A stretch of 64,000 nt of DNA from positions 6,181,501 through 6,245,500 of the forward strand of contig NZ_CP026121.1 of NCBI RefSeq assembly GCF_003330845.1, read 5' to 3'. The stretch is from Streptomyces sp. Go-475 (lineage in GTDB: Bacteria > Actinomycetota > Actinomycetes > Streptomycetales > Streptomycetaceae). The notes under the pieces are model-generated. The model had not been told where the DNA came from and did no database searches. It saw only the letters and a list, made by a program, of their open reading frames with translations. Shown here one piece after another: positions 8,969 through 18,408 of this stretch. Both the position numbers and the translations under genes were made by a program. The first letter of the stretch is position 1, and each line of letters begins with the position of its first letter.

Positions 8969-10806
8969 GCCCGGCCGTCCTCGCTGTGCGTGGCCCACTC
9001 CAGGAGGCCGATGAACGCCCGGTTGAGCAGCGCCGAGTCGGCGGGCCGCAGCGGCCGCTGCGCCATCAGCAGCGCCTGCCCGTACAGCGACTCCGTGGCC
9101 GTGCCGATCAGCTCCGGGTCGGGCAGCGCGCCGATCCGCCGCACGAGCGGGTTGAGGTGGTTGAGCACCAGACGCGCGCGGGGGGCGCTGCCGCGCAGGG
9201 AGCCGAGGATGCCCGCCCACAGGTCGTCGGCCCGCGCCTCGGCGTCCGCCCGGGCCTGTTCGTGCCGGGCGTCCCGGTCGTCGAGGTGCAGCGCGGGCAC
9301 GGACAGCGGGTGGAACGCCCGCAGGACGACGTCGCAGCCCAGCGGGTCGAGCCGGGCCCGCGCGGCGGCCAGGAAGCCGGACAGGGCCAGCTCCTCGGCC
9401 GGATCGACCGCGTCCAGGTGCGCGGTCACCGTCTCGGCGTCCAGCTCGGCGACCACCGTCCCCGGCCGCACCGACGGCAGCGCCTGAACCAGCTCGCTGT
9501 CGTACGTGTAACCGCCGTTGATCACGCCGATGCCCTGCGCGGACGCGATCGGCGCGACCTGCCGGTACTCCTCCACCGTCCGCGTGAAGTGCACCACCGG
9601 GTGCCGCTGCGCGAACTCCTCCAGGGACAGCCGCCCGTCGGTCGTCTCGAAGGGCAGCCACGGCAGCATCGTGCGCAGCATCTCCCGGTCGTGCCGGGCC
9701 AGCGACTTCACGCCCAGGTGGTGCACCGACAGGAACGCGGCCAGCCGCTCCGGATCACCGGCCGCGAGGCCGCTCAGCCAGGCGCGGATCCGCTCGCCCA
9801 GCGCCTCCCGTACGGCCGCCAGCGTCTCGTCCTCGTACAGCGCCTCGCGCGAGGCCGTGGGCCGCAGGCTGTCCGTGTCGAGCACGCAGCGCACGAAGAA
9901 CGCCCAGTCGGGCAGCAGCTGTTCGGCCCGCTCGGTCAGCAGCATGCCCTTCAGGTGCACGCGGTGACCGGCGCGCTGGGCCGGGCTGACCGCCGACGGC
10001 AGCACGTACGCGATCCCGCGCACGCCCGCCAGCGGCACGGACAGGTCGATCGTGTCCAGCGGCGTGAAGCCGAACAGGTCCTGGCAGTGCCGGGCGAGGG
10101 CGACGCGGCGGGCCGCCGGGCCCGGATACGGCCGGTCCCAGGGCGCGGGCAGGTCGGTGACCGCCTCGTCGCCCACCCGGACGTCGTACGGCAGCAGCGA
10201 CCCGAAATCCCGGGCCAGCGCCTCGACCCGCTCGGGCGTGAGCCACTCCGCGGCCCCGGCCCGGGCCACCAGGTGCACGGTGGTGCCCGGTTCGGGCCGC
10301 TCGGCGTCCGGCAGGGTCCGCACGGTGTACGAACCGTCGTCGGACGCCGTCCACTCCACGGGCGGCGCCCCGGGCGTACGGGCACTGCGGCTGACGACCC
10401 GGATGCGCTCGGCGACGACGAAGCAGGCCAGCAGGCCGATGCCGAACTGCCCGAGGAAGTCGGACCTGGCCTCCTGAAGGCCCTCGGCGCGCTTGGAACT
10501 GCGCCCGATCGTGGCCAGCAGGCTGTGCACGTCCGCCTCGGTGAGCCCGACGCCGGTGTCCTCGACCCGCAGGGCCCCGCCCTCCGCGCGCAGCCGTACC
10601 CGGGCCGGGGCGCCGGGCTCCTCCGCGCGTCTGGCCGTGATGGCGTCCACGGCGTTCTGCAGCAGCTCGCGCAGGTACACCTTGGGACTGGAGTAGAGGT
10701 GGTGGGAGAGCAGGTCCACCAGACCACGCAGGTCGACCTGGAACGTATGAGGTGATCGGGGGGAAAGGGGTGCCTGGGATGCCTGTGAGGTCTGGGAGTC
10801 CATCAT
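8965..10806 (-). CDS. Hsp90-family (HtpG-like) GHKL ATPase
   Basis: Molecular chaperone-type ATPase of about 613 residues. The Bergerat-fold nucleotide pocket is visible: LRELLQNAVDA (about 46-56, catalytic Glu and Asn), VEDTGVGL (81-88), and FLGQFGIGLLACF (117-129), then GTTVHLVARAG. The middle domain has TASREALYEDET, holding the conserved SRE arginine. It differs from canonical HtpG through much of the C-terminal half and lacks any MEEVD-like tail, so it is a divergent branch. Three possible starts follow each other (GTG 10809, ATG 10806, ATG 10803); no clear Shine-Dalgarno decides, and 10806 is chosen. It is followed by the TPR gene with a 4-nt overlap and is divergent from recG. Confidence 0.88.
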   Translation of the reverse strand: MMDSQTSQASQAPLSPRSPHTFQVDLRGLVDLLSHHLYSSPKVYLRELLQNAVDAITARRAEEPGAPARVRLRAEGGALRVEDTGVGLTEADVHSLLATIGRSSKRAEGLQEARSDFLGQFGIGLLACFVVAERIRVVSRSARTPGAPPVEWTASDDGSYTVRTLPDAERPEPGTTVHLVARAGAAEWLTPERVEALARDFGSLLPYDVRVGDEAVTDLPAPWDRPYPGPAARRVALARHCQDLFGFTPLDTIDLSVPLAGVRGIAYVLPSAVSPAQRAGHRVHLKGMLLTERAEQLLPDWAFFVRCVLDTDSLRPTASREALYEDETLAAVREALGERIRAWLSGLAAGDPERLAAFLSVHHLGVKSLARHDREMLRTMLPWLPFETTDGRLSLEEFAQRHPVVHFTRTVEEYRQVAPIASAQGIGVINGGYTYDSELVQALPSVRPGTVVAELDAETVTAHLDAVDPAEELALSGFLAAARARLDPLGCDVVLRAFHPLSVPALHLDDRDARHEQARADAEARADDLWAGILGSLRGSAPRARLVLNHLNPLVRRIGALPDPELIGTATESLYGQALLMAQRPLRPADSALLNRAFIGLLEWATHSEDGRA

Positions 10807-10989
10807 CACGGCGCCGGTGGGGGACTCGCGACGGCGCGGGGTCGGGCGGTCCCGGTGAGGCGGTGACCGCGAGAAAGGCCGGGGCGCGTCATCCTAAGGC
10901 CGGAACCGGCCGCCTGACCAGGGATTTCCGGGACGTGTACGGCGACCTCCGCCACGGCCTGGGCGCCGATGTCAGTGGCGTGGTGTGCA

Positions 10990-13227
10990 ATGGATCTCGT
11001 GCCCGCACTGGAAGAACCCCTGCGCCAACCGCTGAAGTCGGTGCTCGGCCCCGCCACCGCGAAGGTGATGGCCGAGCACCTCGGCCTGCTCACCGTCGGC
11101 GACCTCCTCCACCACTACCCGCGCAGATACGAGGAGCGCGGCCAGCTCACCCACCTCGCCGACCTCCCCATGGACGAGCACGTCACGGTGGTCGCCCAGG
11201 TCGCCGACGCCCGCCTGCACACCTTCGCCTCCGCCAAGGCCCCGCGCGGCAAGGGCCAGCGCCTGGAGGTCACCATCACGGACGGCAGCGGCCGGCTCCA
11301 ACTGGTCTTCTTCGGCAACGGCGTTCACAAGCCCCACAAGGAGCTCCTGCCGGGCACCCGCGCGATGTTCGCGGGCAAGGTCTCCGTCTTCAACCGCCGC
11401 CTCCAACTCGCACATCCGGCCTACGAGTTGCTGCGCGGCGACCCGGAGGAGTCCGTGGAGACCTGGGCGGGGGCGCTGATCCCGATCTACCCCGCCACCG
11501 CCAAGCTGGAGTCCTGGAAGATCGGCAAGGCGATCCAGACGGTCCTGCCCACGGCCCAGGAGGCCGTCGACCCGCTCCCGGACGGCCTGCGTGAGGGCCG
11601 TGGCCTGGTCCCGCTCCCCGAAGCCCTCCTCAAGATCCACCGCCCGCACACCAAGGCCGACATCGAGGACGCCCGCGCCCGCCTCAAGTGGGACGAGGCC
11701 TTCGTCCTCCAGGTCGCCCTGGCCCGCCGCCGCCACGCGGACGCCCAACTCCCGGCGGTCGCCCGAGAGCCGTCCCCGGACGGCCTCCTCACGGCCTTCG
11801 ACGCCCGCCTCCCGTTCACCCTCACCGAGGGCCAGCAGCGGGTCTCCCGCGAGATCTTCGCCGACCTGGCGACGGAACACCCGATGCACCGGCTGCTCCA
11901 GGGGGAGGTGGGTTCCGGGAAGACCATGGTCGCCCTGCGCGCCATGCTCGCCGTGGTCGACGCCGGCGGGCAGGCCGCCATGCTCGCCCCCACCGAAGTG
12001 CTCGCCCAGCAGCACCACCGGTCCATCGTCGAGATGATGGGCGAGCTGGCCGAGAGCGGCATGCTGGGCGGGGCCGAGCAGGCCACCAAGGTGGTGCTGC
12101 TCACCGGCTCCATGGGCACGGCCGCCCGCCGCCAGGCCCTGCTCGACCTCACCACCGGCGAGGCCGGCATCGTCATCGGCACGCACGCGCTGATCGAGGA
12201 CAAGGTGCAGTTCCACGACCTGGGCCTGGTCGTTGTCGACGAACAGCACCGCTTCGGCGTCGAGCAGCGCGACGCCCTGCGCGGCAAGGGCAAGCAGCCC
12301 CCGCACCTGCTGGTCATGACGGCCACGCCCATTCCGCGCACGGTCGCCATGACGGTCTTCGGCGACCTGGAGACCTCCGTCCTCGACCAGCTCCCGGCCG
12401 GCCGCTCGCCGATCGCCAGCCATGTCGTCCCGGCCGCCGACAAGCCCCACTTCCTGGCCCGCGCGTGGGAACGGGTCCGCGAGGAGGTGGAGAACGGCCA
12501 CCAGGCGTACGTCGTCTGCCCCCGCATCGGCGACGAGGAGGACGACCCGAAGAAGGCCGGCAAGAAGAAGTCCTCGGAAGTCCCCGGGTCCCCCGAGGAC
12601 GCCGCCGAGAAGCGCCCGCCCCTCGCCGTCCTCGACGTGGCCGACCACCTGGCCAAGGGCCCCCTGCAGGGCCTGCGCGTCGAGGTCCTGCACGGCCGGA
12701 TGCACCCGGACGACAAGGACGCGGTCATGCGCCGCTTCGCCGCCGGCGACGTGGACGTCCTGGTCGCCACGACGGTCATCGAGGTCGGCGTCAACGTCCC
12801 GAACGCCACCGCCATGGTGATCATGGATGCCGACCGCTTCGGCGTCTCCCAGCTCCACCAGCTGCGCGGCCGCGTCGGCCGAGGCTCGGCTCCCGGCCTC
12901 TGCCTCCTGGTCACCGAGATGCCCGAGGCGAGCGCCGCCCGCCAGCGCCTCAACGCCGTCGCCTCCACCCTCGACGGCTTCGAACTCTCCCGCATCGACC
13001 TGGAACAGCGCCGCGAGGGCGACGTCCTCGGCCAGGCCCAGTCGGGCGCCCGGACCTCCCTGAAGGTCCTCGCGGTCATCGAGGACGAGGAGATCATCGC
13101 GGAGGCCAGAGAGGAGGCGACGGCGGTAGTGGCCGCCGACCCGGAGCTGGCCGACCTCCCTGCACTTCGGACGGCTTTGGACGCCCTGCTGGACGAGGAG
13201 AGGGAGCAGTACCTGGAAAAGGGGTGA
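10990..13227 (+). CDS. recG: ATP-dependent DNA helicase RecG
   Basis: Helicase that reverses stalled replication forks and processes branched DNA. The 745-residue protein has the N-terminal wedge/OB domain (GDLLHHYPRRYEER near residue 40), Walker A GEVGSGKT at about 305, the DEQH box at about 416, and C-terminal helicase motifs including ATTVIEVGVNVPNA and QLRGRVGRG. There is a charged insert around residues 515-540 (KKAGKKKSSE). The start is uncertain because no good ribosome site is seen: ATG 10990, GTG 10999 and an upstream ATG-like codon at 10969 are all in frame. It precedes rsmD and coaD, a common bacterial order. Confidence 0.97.
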   Translation: MDLVPALEEPLRQPLKSVLGPATAKVMAEHLGLLTVGDLLHHYPRRYEERGQLTHLADLPMDEHVTVVAQVADARLHTFASAKAPRGKGQRLEVTITDGSGRLQLVFFGNGVHKPHKELLPGTRAMFAGKVSVFNRRLQLAHPAYELLRGDPEESVETWAGALIPIYPATAKLESWKIGKAIQTVLPTAQEAVDPLPDGLREGRGLVPLPEALLKIHRPHTKADIEDARARLKWDEAFVLQVALARRRHADAQLPAVAREPSPDGLLTAFDARLPFTLTEGQQRVSREIFADLATEHPMHRLLQGEVGSGKTMVALRAMLAVVDAGGQAAMLAPTEVLAQQHHRSIVEMMGELAESGMLGGAEQATKVVLLTGSMGTAARRQALLDLTTGEAGIVIGTHALIEDKVQFHDLGLVVVDEQHRFGVEQRDALRGKGKQPPHLLVMTATPIPRTVAMTVFGDLETSVLDQLPAGRSPIASHVVPAADKPHFLARAWERVREEVENGHQAYVVCPRIGDEEDDPKKAGKKKSSEVPGSPEDAAEKRPPLAVLDVADHLAKGPLQGLRVEVLHGRMHPDDKDAVMRRFAAGDVDVLVATTVIEVGVNVPNATAMVIMDADRFGVSQLHQLRGRVGRGSAPGLCLLVTEMPEASAARQRLNAVASTLDGFELSRIDLEQRREGDVLGQAQSGARTSLKVLAVIEDEEIIAEAREEATAVVAADPELADLPALRTALDALLDEEREQYLEKG

Positions 13228-13240
13228 CGGTTGCCGCCCC

Positions 13241-13298
13241 CAGGGGCGCGGGGCTGTACTCCCTGTGCCGCTACCGCCGCGCGGGCGCGACCAGCCAC
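13241..13298 (+). repeat. Dispersed 58-bp repeat, copy A (recG-rsmD gap)
   Basis: Begins CAGGGGCGCGGGGC and ends GGGCGCGACCAGCCAC. It matches 47 of 58 positions, without gaps, to copy B at 23678-23735 inside smc. I recognise this kind of sequence as a common dispersed intergenic repeat of Streptomyces. It fills most of the 108-nt gap between recG and rsmD and includes a short GC-rich inverted arm. Confidence 0.85.
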
Positions 13299-13335
13299 AC
13301 TGATACCTGAAGCCGCCCACAACCAAGGACCACAG

Positions 13336-13923
13336 ATGACCCGCGTGATCGCCGGCACAGCCGGCGGACGTCGACTCGCCGTACCCCCCGGCACCGGCAC
13401 CCGCCCCACCTCCGACCGCGCACGCGAAGGCCTCTTCTCCACCTGGCAATCCCTCCTCGGCGGCCCCCTCGAAGGCGAACGCGTCCTGGACCTCTACGCC
13501 GGATCAGGAGCCGTAGGCCTGGAGGCCCTCTCCCGCGGCGCCGGCCACGCCCTCCTCGTGGAGGCCGACGCCAAAGCCGTCCGCGCGGTCCGCGAGAACG
13601 TGAAGAACCTCGGACTCCCCGGCGCCGAGGTCAGAGCTGGCAAAGCGGAACAGATCATCCGCACCCCACCCCCCGGCGCCCCCTACGACCTGGTTTTCCT
13701 CGACCCCCCGTACGCCGTCACGGACGACGATCTTCGGGAGATCCTCCTCACACTCCGCTCGGAACGCTGGCTCGCCGAAGAAGCCCTCGTCACCGTGGAG
13801 CGCAGCACCAGAGGCGGCGAATTCCGATGGCCCGAGGGTTTCGAACCCCTCCGGGCCCGTCGCTACGGCGAGGGAACGTTTTGGTACGGTCGCGCCGCCT
13901 CTACGTGCGAAGACGCACGATGA
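13336..13923 (+). CDS. rsmD: 16S rRNA (guanine966-N2)-methyltransferase
   Basis: Methylates G966 of 16S rRNA using SAM. The 195-residue protein begins MTRVIAGTAGGRRL, the family N-terminus, followed by GTRPTSDRAREGLFS. The SAM site is LDLYAGSGAVGLEALSRGA (about 50-68) and the catalytic N-methylase motif is DPPY at about 122. The start follows the dispersed repeat by 37 nt. Its end overlaps upstream sequence of coaD, so rsmD and coaD are likely cotranscribed, as in many bacteria. Confidence 0.95.
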   Translation: MTRVIAGTAGGRRLAVPPGTGTRPTSDRAREGLFSTWQSLLGGPLEGERVLDLYAGSGAVGLEALSRGAGHALLVEADAKAVRAVRENVKNLGLPGAEVRAGKAEQIIRTPPPGAPYDLVFLDPPYAVTDDDLREILLTLRSERWLAEEALVTVERSTRGGEFRWPEGFEPLRARRYGEGTFWYGRAASTCEDAR

Positions 13924-13949
13924 CCGGACCGGAGAGCGAGGGATCACAA

Positions 13950-14429
13950 GTGCGCCGCGCCGTCTGTCCCGGGTCGTTCGACCCGATCACCAACGGACAT
14001 CTCGACATCATCTCCCGCGCCTCCAGGCTGTACGACGAGGTCTACGTCGCGGTGATGATCAACCAGTCGAAGAAGGGCCTGTTCGAGATCGACGAGCGGA
14101 TCGACCTGATCCGCCGGGTCACCGCCGAGTACGGCAACGTCCGCGTCGAGGCCTTCCACGGCCTGCTCGTCGACTTCTGCAAGCAGCGCGACATCCCCGC
14201 CATCGTGAAGGGCCTGCGCGCGGTCAGCGACTTCGACTACGAGCTGCAGATGGCCCAGATGAACAACGGCCTCTCGGGCGTCGAGACCCTCTTCATCCCC
14301 ACCAACCCCACTTACAGCTTCCTGTCGTCCTCCCTGGTCAAGGAGGTCGCGACCTGGGGCGGCGACGTCTCCCACCTGGTGCCCGCCGAGGTCCTCCAGG
14401 CCCTCACCGAGCGCCTGCGGAAGGACTGA
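13950..14429 (+). CDS. coaD: Phosphopantetheine adenylyltransferase
   Basis: Fourth step of coenzyme A synthesis: transfers AMP from ATP to 4'-phosphopantetheine. The 159-residue size is exactly typical. Motifs are CPGSFDPITNGHLDII (T/HxGH nucleotide site, residues 6-21), KGLRAVSDFDYELQMAQMN (substrate loop) and SFLSSSLVKEVA (the ISSTxxR-like motif). An in-frame ATG at 13920 overlaps the rsmD stop, but GTG at 13950 has GAGGGA 6 nt upstream and gives the normal family N-terminus. Confidence 0.96.
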   Translation: MRRAVCPGSFDPITNGHLDIISRASRLYDEVYVAVMINQSKKGLFEIDERIDLIRRVTAEYGNVRVEAFHGLLVDFCKQRDIPAIVKGLRAVSDFDYELQMAQMNNGLSGVETLFIPTNPTYSFLSSSLVKEVATWGGDVSHLVPAEVLQALTERLRKD

Positions 14430-14550
14430 ACGCGCCCCGGGCGCCCCCCGGGAGCCTGACAGGCCGTCACCCGGTGTCCCCCGGTGACCCCGTGGCCGTA
14501 CAGTCGTCCCGTCCGTCTCCAACGCATCTGTAGAGAGTGGCGAGCACACG

Positions 14551-15627
14551 GTGGACGTGCAGAAGAAGCTCGACGAGATCGTCGCCGCGATCTCCGGCGC
14601 CCGGTCCATGCCCATGTCGGCCTCGTGCGTGGTCAACCGCGCCGAACTGCTCTCCATGCTGGAGGAGGTCCGCGCGGCGCTGCCCGACTCCCTCGCCCAG
14701 GCCCAGGAGCTGATCGGCGGCCGGGAGCAGATGGTCGAGCAGGCCCGCCAGGAGGCCCAGCGGATCATCGAGAGCGCGCACGCCGAGCGCGGCTCGCTGA
14801 TCTCCGACACCGAGGTCGCCCGCCGCTCCCAGGCCGAGGCCGACCGGATCCTCGCCGAGGCCCGCCAGGAGGCCGAGGAGATCCGCGCCGAGGCCGACGA
14901 CTACGTCGACTCCAAGCTCGCCAACTTCGAGGTCGTCCTCACCAAGACCCTCGGCTCCGTCGGCCGCGGCCGCGAGAAGCTCCTCGGCACCGGCCCCGGC
15001 ACCGACGAGCAGGGCTACGAGGACGAGGACGCCCCCGAGCGCAGCCACGACCCGGAGACCCAGCGCCGCACCGCCGACGAGTACGTCGACGCCAAGCTCG
15101 GCGCCTTCGAGGCGGTCCTCGCCAAGACCCTGGAGGCCGTCGGCCGCGGCCGGCAGAAGCTGCACGGCCGGATCGCCACCGACGACCTCGGCGCCCTCGC
15201 CGACGACACCAGCACCGTCCAGCACTCCAGCGACGCCGACTACCTCGCCGGCCTGGCCGCCCTCGCGGAGGAGAAGCCCCCGGCCGAGCAGCCCGCCCAG
15301 CAGCAGGACTACGGACAGCCGCAGCCGGCCTACGGCTACCAGCAGCAGCCCGACCCCTACGGCGGCTACCAGCAGCCCGCCTACGCCGCCCAGCAGGACC
15401 CGTACGGCTACCAGCAGGCAGACCCCTACGCCTACCAGGGCTACGACCCCCAGCAGGCCGCGTACGACCCGAACCAGGTCCCGCAGCAGGCGCAGCAGCC
15501 GCAGCAGGGGCACCAGAACCCTCAGGCCCACCAGGGGTACGCCCTCGACGAGACCAGCCTCTTCGACACCAGCATGATCAGTGCCGAGCAGTTGCGGGCC
15601 TACGAGCAGGGCCGCGGCCAGGGCTGA
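14551..15627 (+). CDS. DivIVA-like coiled-coil protein with Gln/Tyr-rich tail
   Basis: A 358-residue protein common next to coaD in streptomycetes, often labelled cell-division initiation or ATP synthase subunit B-like. Residues about 45-125 form an Ala/Glu/Arg coiled coil (EQARQEAQRIIESAHAE). Two related segments, DDYVDSKLANFEVVLTKTL and DEYVDAKLGAFEAVLAKTL, are an internal duplication. The last 110 residues are disordered and rich in Gln, Tyr, Pro and Gly (QQQPDPYGGYQQP). No membrane segment is seen. A role in polar growth or cytoskeletal organisation is inference from the DivIVA resemblance. Confidence 0.85.
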   Translation: MDVQKKLDEIVAAISGARSMPMSASCVVNRAELLSMLEEVRAALPDSLAQAQELIGGREQMVEQARQEAQRIIESAHAERGSLISDTEVARRSQAEADRILAEARQEAEEIRAEADDYVDSKLANFEVVLTKTLGSVGRGREKLLGTGPGTDEQGYEDEDAPERSHDPETQRRTADEYVDAKLGAFEAVLAKTLEAVGRGRQKLHGRIATDDLGALADDTSTVQHSSDADYLAGLAALAEEKPPAEQPAQQQDYGQPQPAYGYQQQPDPYGGYQQPAYAAQQDPYGYQQADPYAYQGYDPQQAAYDPNQVPQQAQQPQQGHQNPQAHQGYALDETSLFDTSMISAEQLRAYEQGRGQG

Positions 15628-15756
15628 GCACCGGATTGGGCCGACGGCGAAAGGTCCAGTATCCTGGCTCTTCGGTCGCGCGTACGTCCGCGATCAACGC
15701 TGCCCGGGAACACCGAAGGGCGGCGTCCCCCCGAGCTCAGCAGATCGAAAGCAGGA

Positions 15757-16401
15757 ATGGCCCTGAACGCCCGCCTCGACCACCGCAACCCGCTTGTGTT
15801 CGACACGCACGAGCTGGGTCGGCGGCCTGGTGCGCTGCAGCGCCTGACCCGCACGGTCGACGCTCCCAAGGACCTCGGTATCAAGGGGGTCATCGGAGTG
15901 CCGGAAGGCGCCCCGGTGGAGCTCGAACTCCGTCTGGAGTCGGTCATGGAAGGGGTGCTCGTCACAGGCACCGCCCGTGCCGAGGCCGAGGGGGAGTGCG
16001 TAAGGTGTCTGGAGCCGCTGGAGCTGGAGCTCGAAGCGGACTTCCAGGAGATGTTCTCGTACCCTGACGCCGACGACCGGGGCCGCGTGATCGCGGAACC
16101 GGGCGACGACGCCGAGGACGACGAGGACAGGCTCTTCCTCGAGGACGGCCTGTTCGACCTCGAGCCCGTGCTGCGTGACGCGGTGGTGCTCGCACTGCCG
16201 ATGCAGCCGGTGTGCCAGGAAGACTGCCCTGGTCTGTGCGCCGAGTGCGGCGCACGGCTGGCGGACGACCCGGACCACCACCATGACGCCGTCGACATCC
16301 GTTGGGCGGCACTGCAGGGACTCGCCGGTTCACTCGAGCCGGGCGATAAGGACGAGATCAGCGGCGCCGAAGCGGGCGTCGACGAGAAGCAGGAGAAGTA
16401 G
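15757..16401 (+). CDS. DUF177/YceD family protein, rRNA accumulation factor
   Basis: A 214-residue protein of the YceD family, coupled to rpmF in most bacteria and, in known members, required for normal 23S rRNA accumulation. The conserved C-terminal part has two Cys pairs, [13 protein letters not shown], as well as [11 protein letters not shown] in the middle, suggesting a metal-bound form in actinobacteria. The acidic stretch [22 protein letters not shown] is typical. The ribosome site before ATG 15757 is weak (AGGA directly upstream). It ends 2 nt before rpmF. Confidence 0.92.
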   Translation: MALNARLDHRNPLVFDTHELGRRPGALQRLTRTVDAPKDLGIKGVIGVPEGAPVELELRLESVMEGVLVTGTARAEAEGECVRCLEPLELELEADFQEMFSYPDADDRGRVIAEPGDDAEDDEDRLFLEDGLFDLEPVLRDAVVLALPMQPVCQEDCPGLCAECGARLADDPDHHHDAVDIRWAALQGLAGSLEPGDKDEISGAEAGVDEKQEK

Positions 16402-16403
16402 CC

Positions 16404-16577
16404 GTGGCTGTTCCGAAGCGGAAGATGTCGCGCAGCAACACGCGCCACCGCCGGTCGCAGTGGAAGGCTGCGGTCCCCACCCTGGTTGCGTGCGAGCGCT
16501 GCCACGAGCCCAAGCTGCAGCACATCGCGTGCCCGTCGTGCGGCACCTACAACAAGCGCCAGGTCCTCGAGGTCTGA
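16404..16577 (+). CDS. rpmF: 50S ribosomal protein L32
   Basis: A 57-residue ribosomal protein, starting [20 protein letters not shown] and containing the zinc-ribbon cysteines CERCHE and [16 protein letters not shown] at 16404 has AGGAG about 9 nt upstream, inside the end of the DUF177 gene. The short size means it is easily missed. It keeps all four Cys, so it is the zinc-containing form, as is L28 in this window. Downstream rnc follows closely, giving the usual DUF177-rpmF-rnc order. Confidence 0.97.
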   Translation: MAVPKRKMSRSNTRHRRSQWKAAVPTLVACERCHEPKLQHIACPSCGTYNKRQVLEV

Positions 16578-16596
16578 GCGGCTGGTGAGAGGCACT

Positions 16597-17436
16597 GTGT
16601 CCACGCCTAAGAACAAGTCTTCCCGCGTGAGCGGGAGTGCTCCGGCGGACAACCAGGCCTCGTCCCACACGCTTCTGGAAGGGCGGCTCGGCTACAAGGT
16701 CGAGTCCGCCCTTCTGGTGCGCGCACTGACCCACCGGTCGTACGCATACGAGAACGGCGGTCTGCCGACCAACGAGCGCCTGGAGTTCCTCGGGGACTCC
16801 GTCCTCGGCCTCGTGGTCACGGACACGCTGTACCGCACCCACCCCGACCTGCCAGAAGGCCAGCTGGCCAAGCTGCGGGCCGCGGTGGTGAACTCGCGTG
16901 CGCTCGCCGAGGTGGGCCGCGGGCTCGACCTGGGCTCCTTCATCCGGCTCGGCCGCGGTGAAGAGGGCACGGGCGGGCGGGACAAGGCGTCCATCCTGGC
17001 CGACACCCTGGAAGCGGTGATCGGCGCGGTCTACCTCGACCAGGGACTGGACTCGGCGGCGGAGCTGGTGCACCGCCTGTTCGACCCCCTGATCGAGAAG
17101 TCCTCGAACCTCGGAGCCGGCCTGGACTGGAAGACCAGTCTCCAGGAGCTCACCGCGACCGAGGGGCTCGGCGTCCCCGAGTACCTGGTCACGGAGACCG
17201 GCCCCGACCACGAGAAGACCTTCACTGCTGCCGCCCGCGTCGGAGGCGTCTCGTACGGCACCGGCACCGGCCGCAGCAAGAAGGAGGCGGAGCAGCAGGC
17301 CGCCGAGTCCGCCTGGCGGTCCATCCGGGCCGCCGCGGACGAGCGCGCCAAGGCGGCGAAGGCCGCCGAGGAGACGCGGACGGCGGCGGCCCAGGCCGCC
17401 CACACGGCCGTCGACGGCAGCACCGTCGACGGCTGA
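16597..17436 (+). CDS. rnc: Ribonuclease III
   Basis: Cleaves double-stranded RNA, processing rRNA precursors and mRNAs; in S. coelicolor this gene (absB) is a global regulator of antibiotic production. The signature [12 protein letters not shown] is at 59-70, the second acidic site at [15 protein letters not shown], and the dsRNA-binding domain ends the protein ([19 protein letters not shown]) before an Ala/Lys-rich tail. GTG at 16597 is chosen for GAGAGG 4 nt upstream; GTG at 16585 would add four residues (VRGT). A perfect 16-bp terminator follows. Confidence 0.95.
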   Translation: MSTPKNKSSRVSGSAPADNQASSHTLLEGRLGYKVESALLVRALTHRSYAYENGGLPTNERLEFLGDSVLGLVVTDTLYRTHPDLPEGQLAKLRAAVVNSRALAEVGRGLDLGSFIRLGRGEEGTGGRDKASILADTLEAVIGAVYLDQGLDSAAELVHRLFDPLIEKSSNLGAGLDWKTSLQELTATEGLGVPEYLVTETGPDHEKTFTAAARVGGVSYGTGTGRSKKEAEQQAAESAWRSIRAAADERAKAAKAAEETRTAAAQAAHTAVDGSTVDG

Positions 17437-17480
17437 CGAGCCGGCCGCCCGCAGTGGGCGTCCGGCCACAGCACAGCGCA

Positions 17481-17518
17481 CCCGAGCGCCCGCCCCTGCC
17501 CGGGGGCGGGCGCTCGGG
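17481..17518 (+). terminator. Strong hairpin after rnc
   Basis: Perfect 16-bp stem CCCGAGCGCCCGCCCC / GGGGCGGGCGCTCGGG with a 6-nt loop. No T-run follows (TCGTCC), which is common for Streptomyces terminators. It separates rnc from mutM. Confidence 0.75.
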
Positions 17519-17547
17519 TCGTCCGCACGTTCGTGACGGGGGATCCC

Positions 17548-18408
17548 ATGCCCGAGTTGCCCGAGGTCGAGGTCGTCCGGCGCGGTCTGGAGCGGTGGGT
17601 CGCCCACCGGACCGTCGCCGAGGCCGAGGTGCTGCACCCGCGCGCGGTGCGTCGCCACCTCGCCGGCGCCGACGACTTCGCGCACCGCCTCAAGGGCCAC
17701 CGCATCGGCGTCCCGAGCCGTCGCGGCAAGTACCTGTGGCTGCCCCTGGAGGACACGGACCAGTCGATCCTGGCCCACCTCGGCATGAGCGGCCAGCTGC
17801 TGGTCCAGCCGCACACCGCCCCGGACGAGAAGCACCTGCGCATCCGCGTCCGCTTCACCGACACCCTGGACACCGAACTCCGCTTCGTCGACCAGCGCAC
17901 CTTCGGCGGCCTGTCGCTCCACGAGAACACCGTGGACGGGCTGCCCGACGTCATCGCGCACATCGCCCGGGACCCGCTCGACCCGCTCTTCGACGACGAG
18001 GCCTTCCACCAGGCGCTGCGCCGCAAGCGGACCACGATCAAACGGGCCCTGCTCGACCAGTCGCTGATCAGCGGCGTCGGCAACATCTACGCGGACGAGG
18101 CCCTGTGGCGCTCCCGCATCCACTACGAGCGCCCGACCGCGACCTTCACCCGCCCCCGCACCCTGCTGCTCCTGGGCCATGTCCGGGACGTGATGAACGC
18201 GGCCCTCGCCGTGGGCGGCACCAGCTTCGACAGCCTCTACGTCAACGTCAACGGCGAGTCGGGCTACTTCGACCGGTCCCTCGACGCCTACGGGCGTGAG
18301 GGCCTGCCCTGCCGGCGCTGCGGCACGCCCATGCGCCGCCGGGCCTGGATGAACCGGTCGAGCTACTTCTGCCCGCAGTGTCAGCGGGCGCCGCGCGTCT
18401 CGTCGTAA
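17548..18408 (+). CDS. mutM: Formamidopyrimidine-DNA glycosylase
   Basis: Base-excision repair enzyme that removes oxidised guanine and nicks the backbone. The start [15 protein letters not shown] places the catalytic Pro next to the removed Met, which fixes ATG 17548 rather than the in-frame codon 15 nt upstream. Further marks are [22 protein letters not shown], and a C-terminal zinc finger CRRCGTPM...FCPQC with four Cys. 286 residues is normal. Its tail overlaps the convergent HxlR gene by 28 nt. Confidence 0.96.
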   Translation: MPELPEVEVVRRGLERWVAHRTVAEAEVLHPRAVRRHLAGADDFAHRLKGHRIGVPSRRGKYLWLPLEDTDQSILAHLGMSGQLLVQPHTAPDEKHLRIRVRFTDTLDTELRFVDQRTFGGLSLHENTVDGLPDVIAHIARDPLDPLFDDEAFHQALRRKRTTIKRALLDQSLISGVGNIYADEALWRSRIHYERPTATFTRPRTLLLLGHVRDVMNAALAVGGTSFDSLYVNVNGESGYFDRSLDAYGREGLPCRRCGTPMRRRAWMNRSSYFCPQCQRAPRVSS

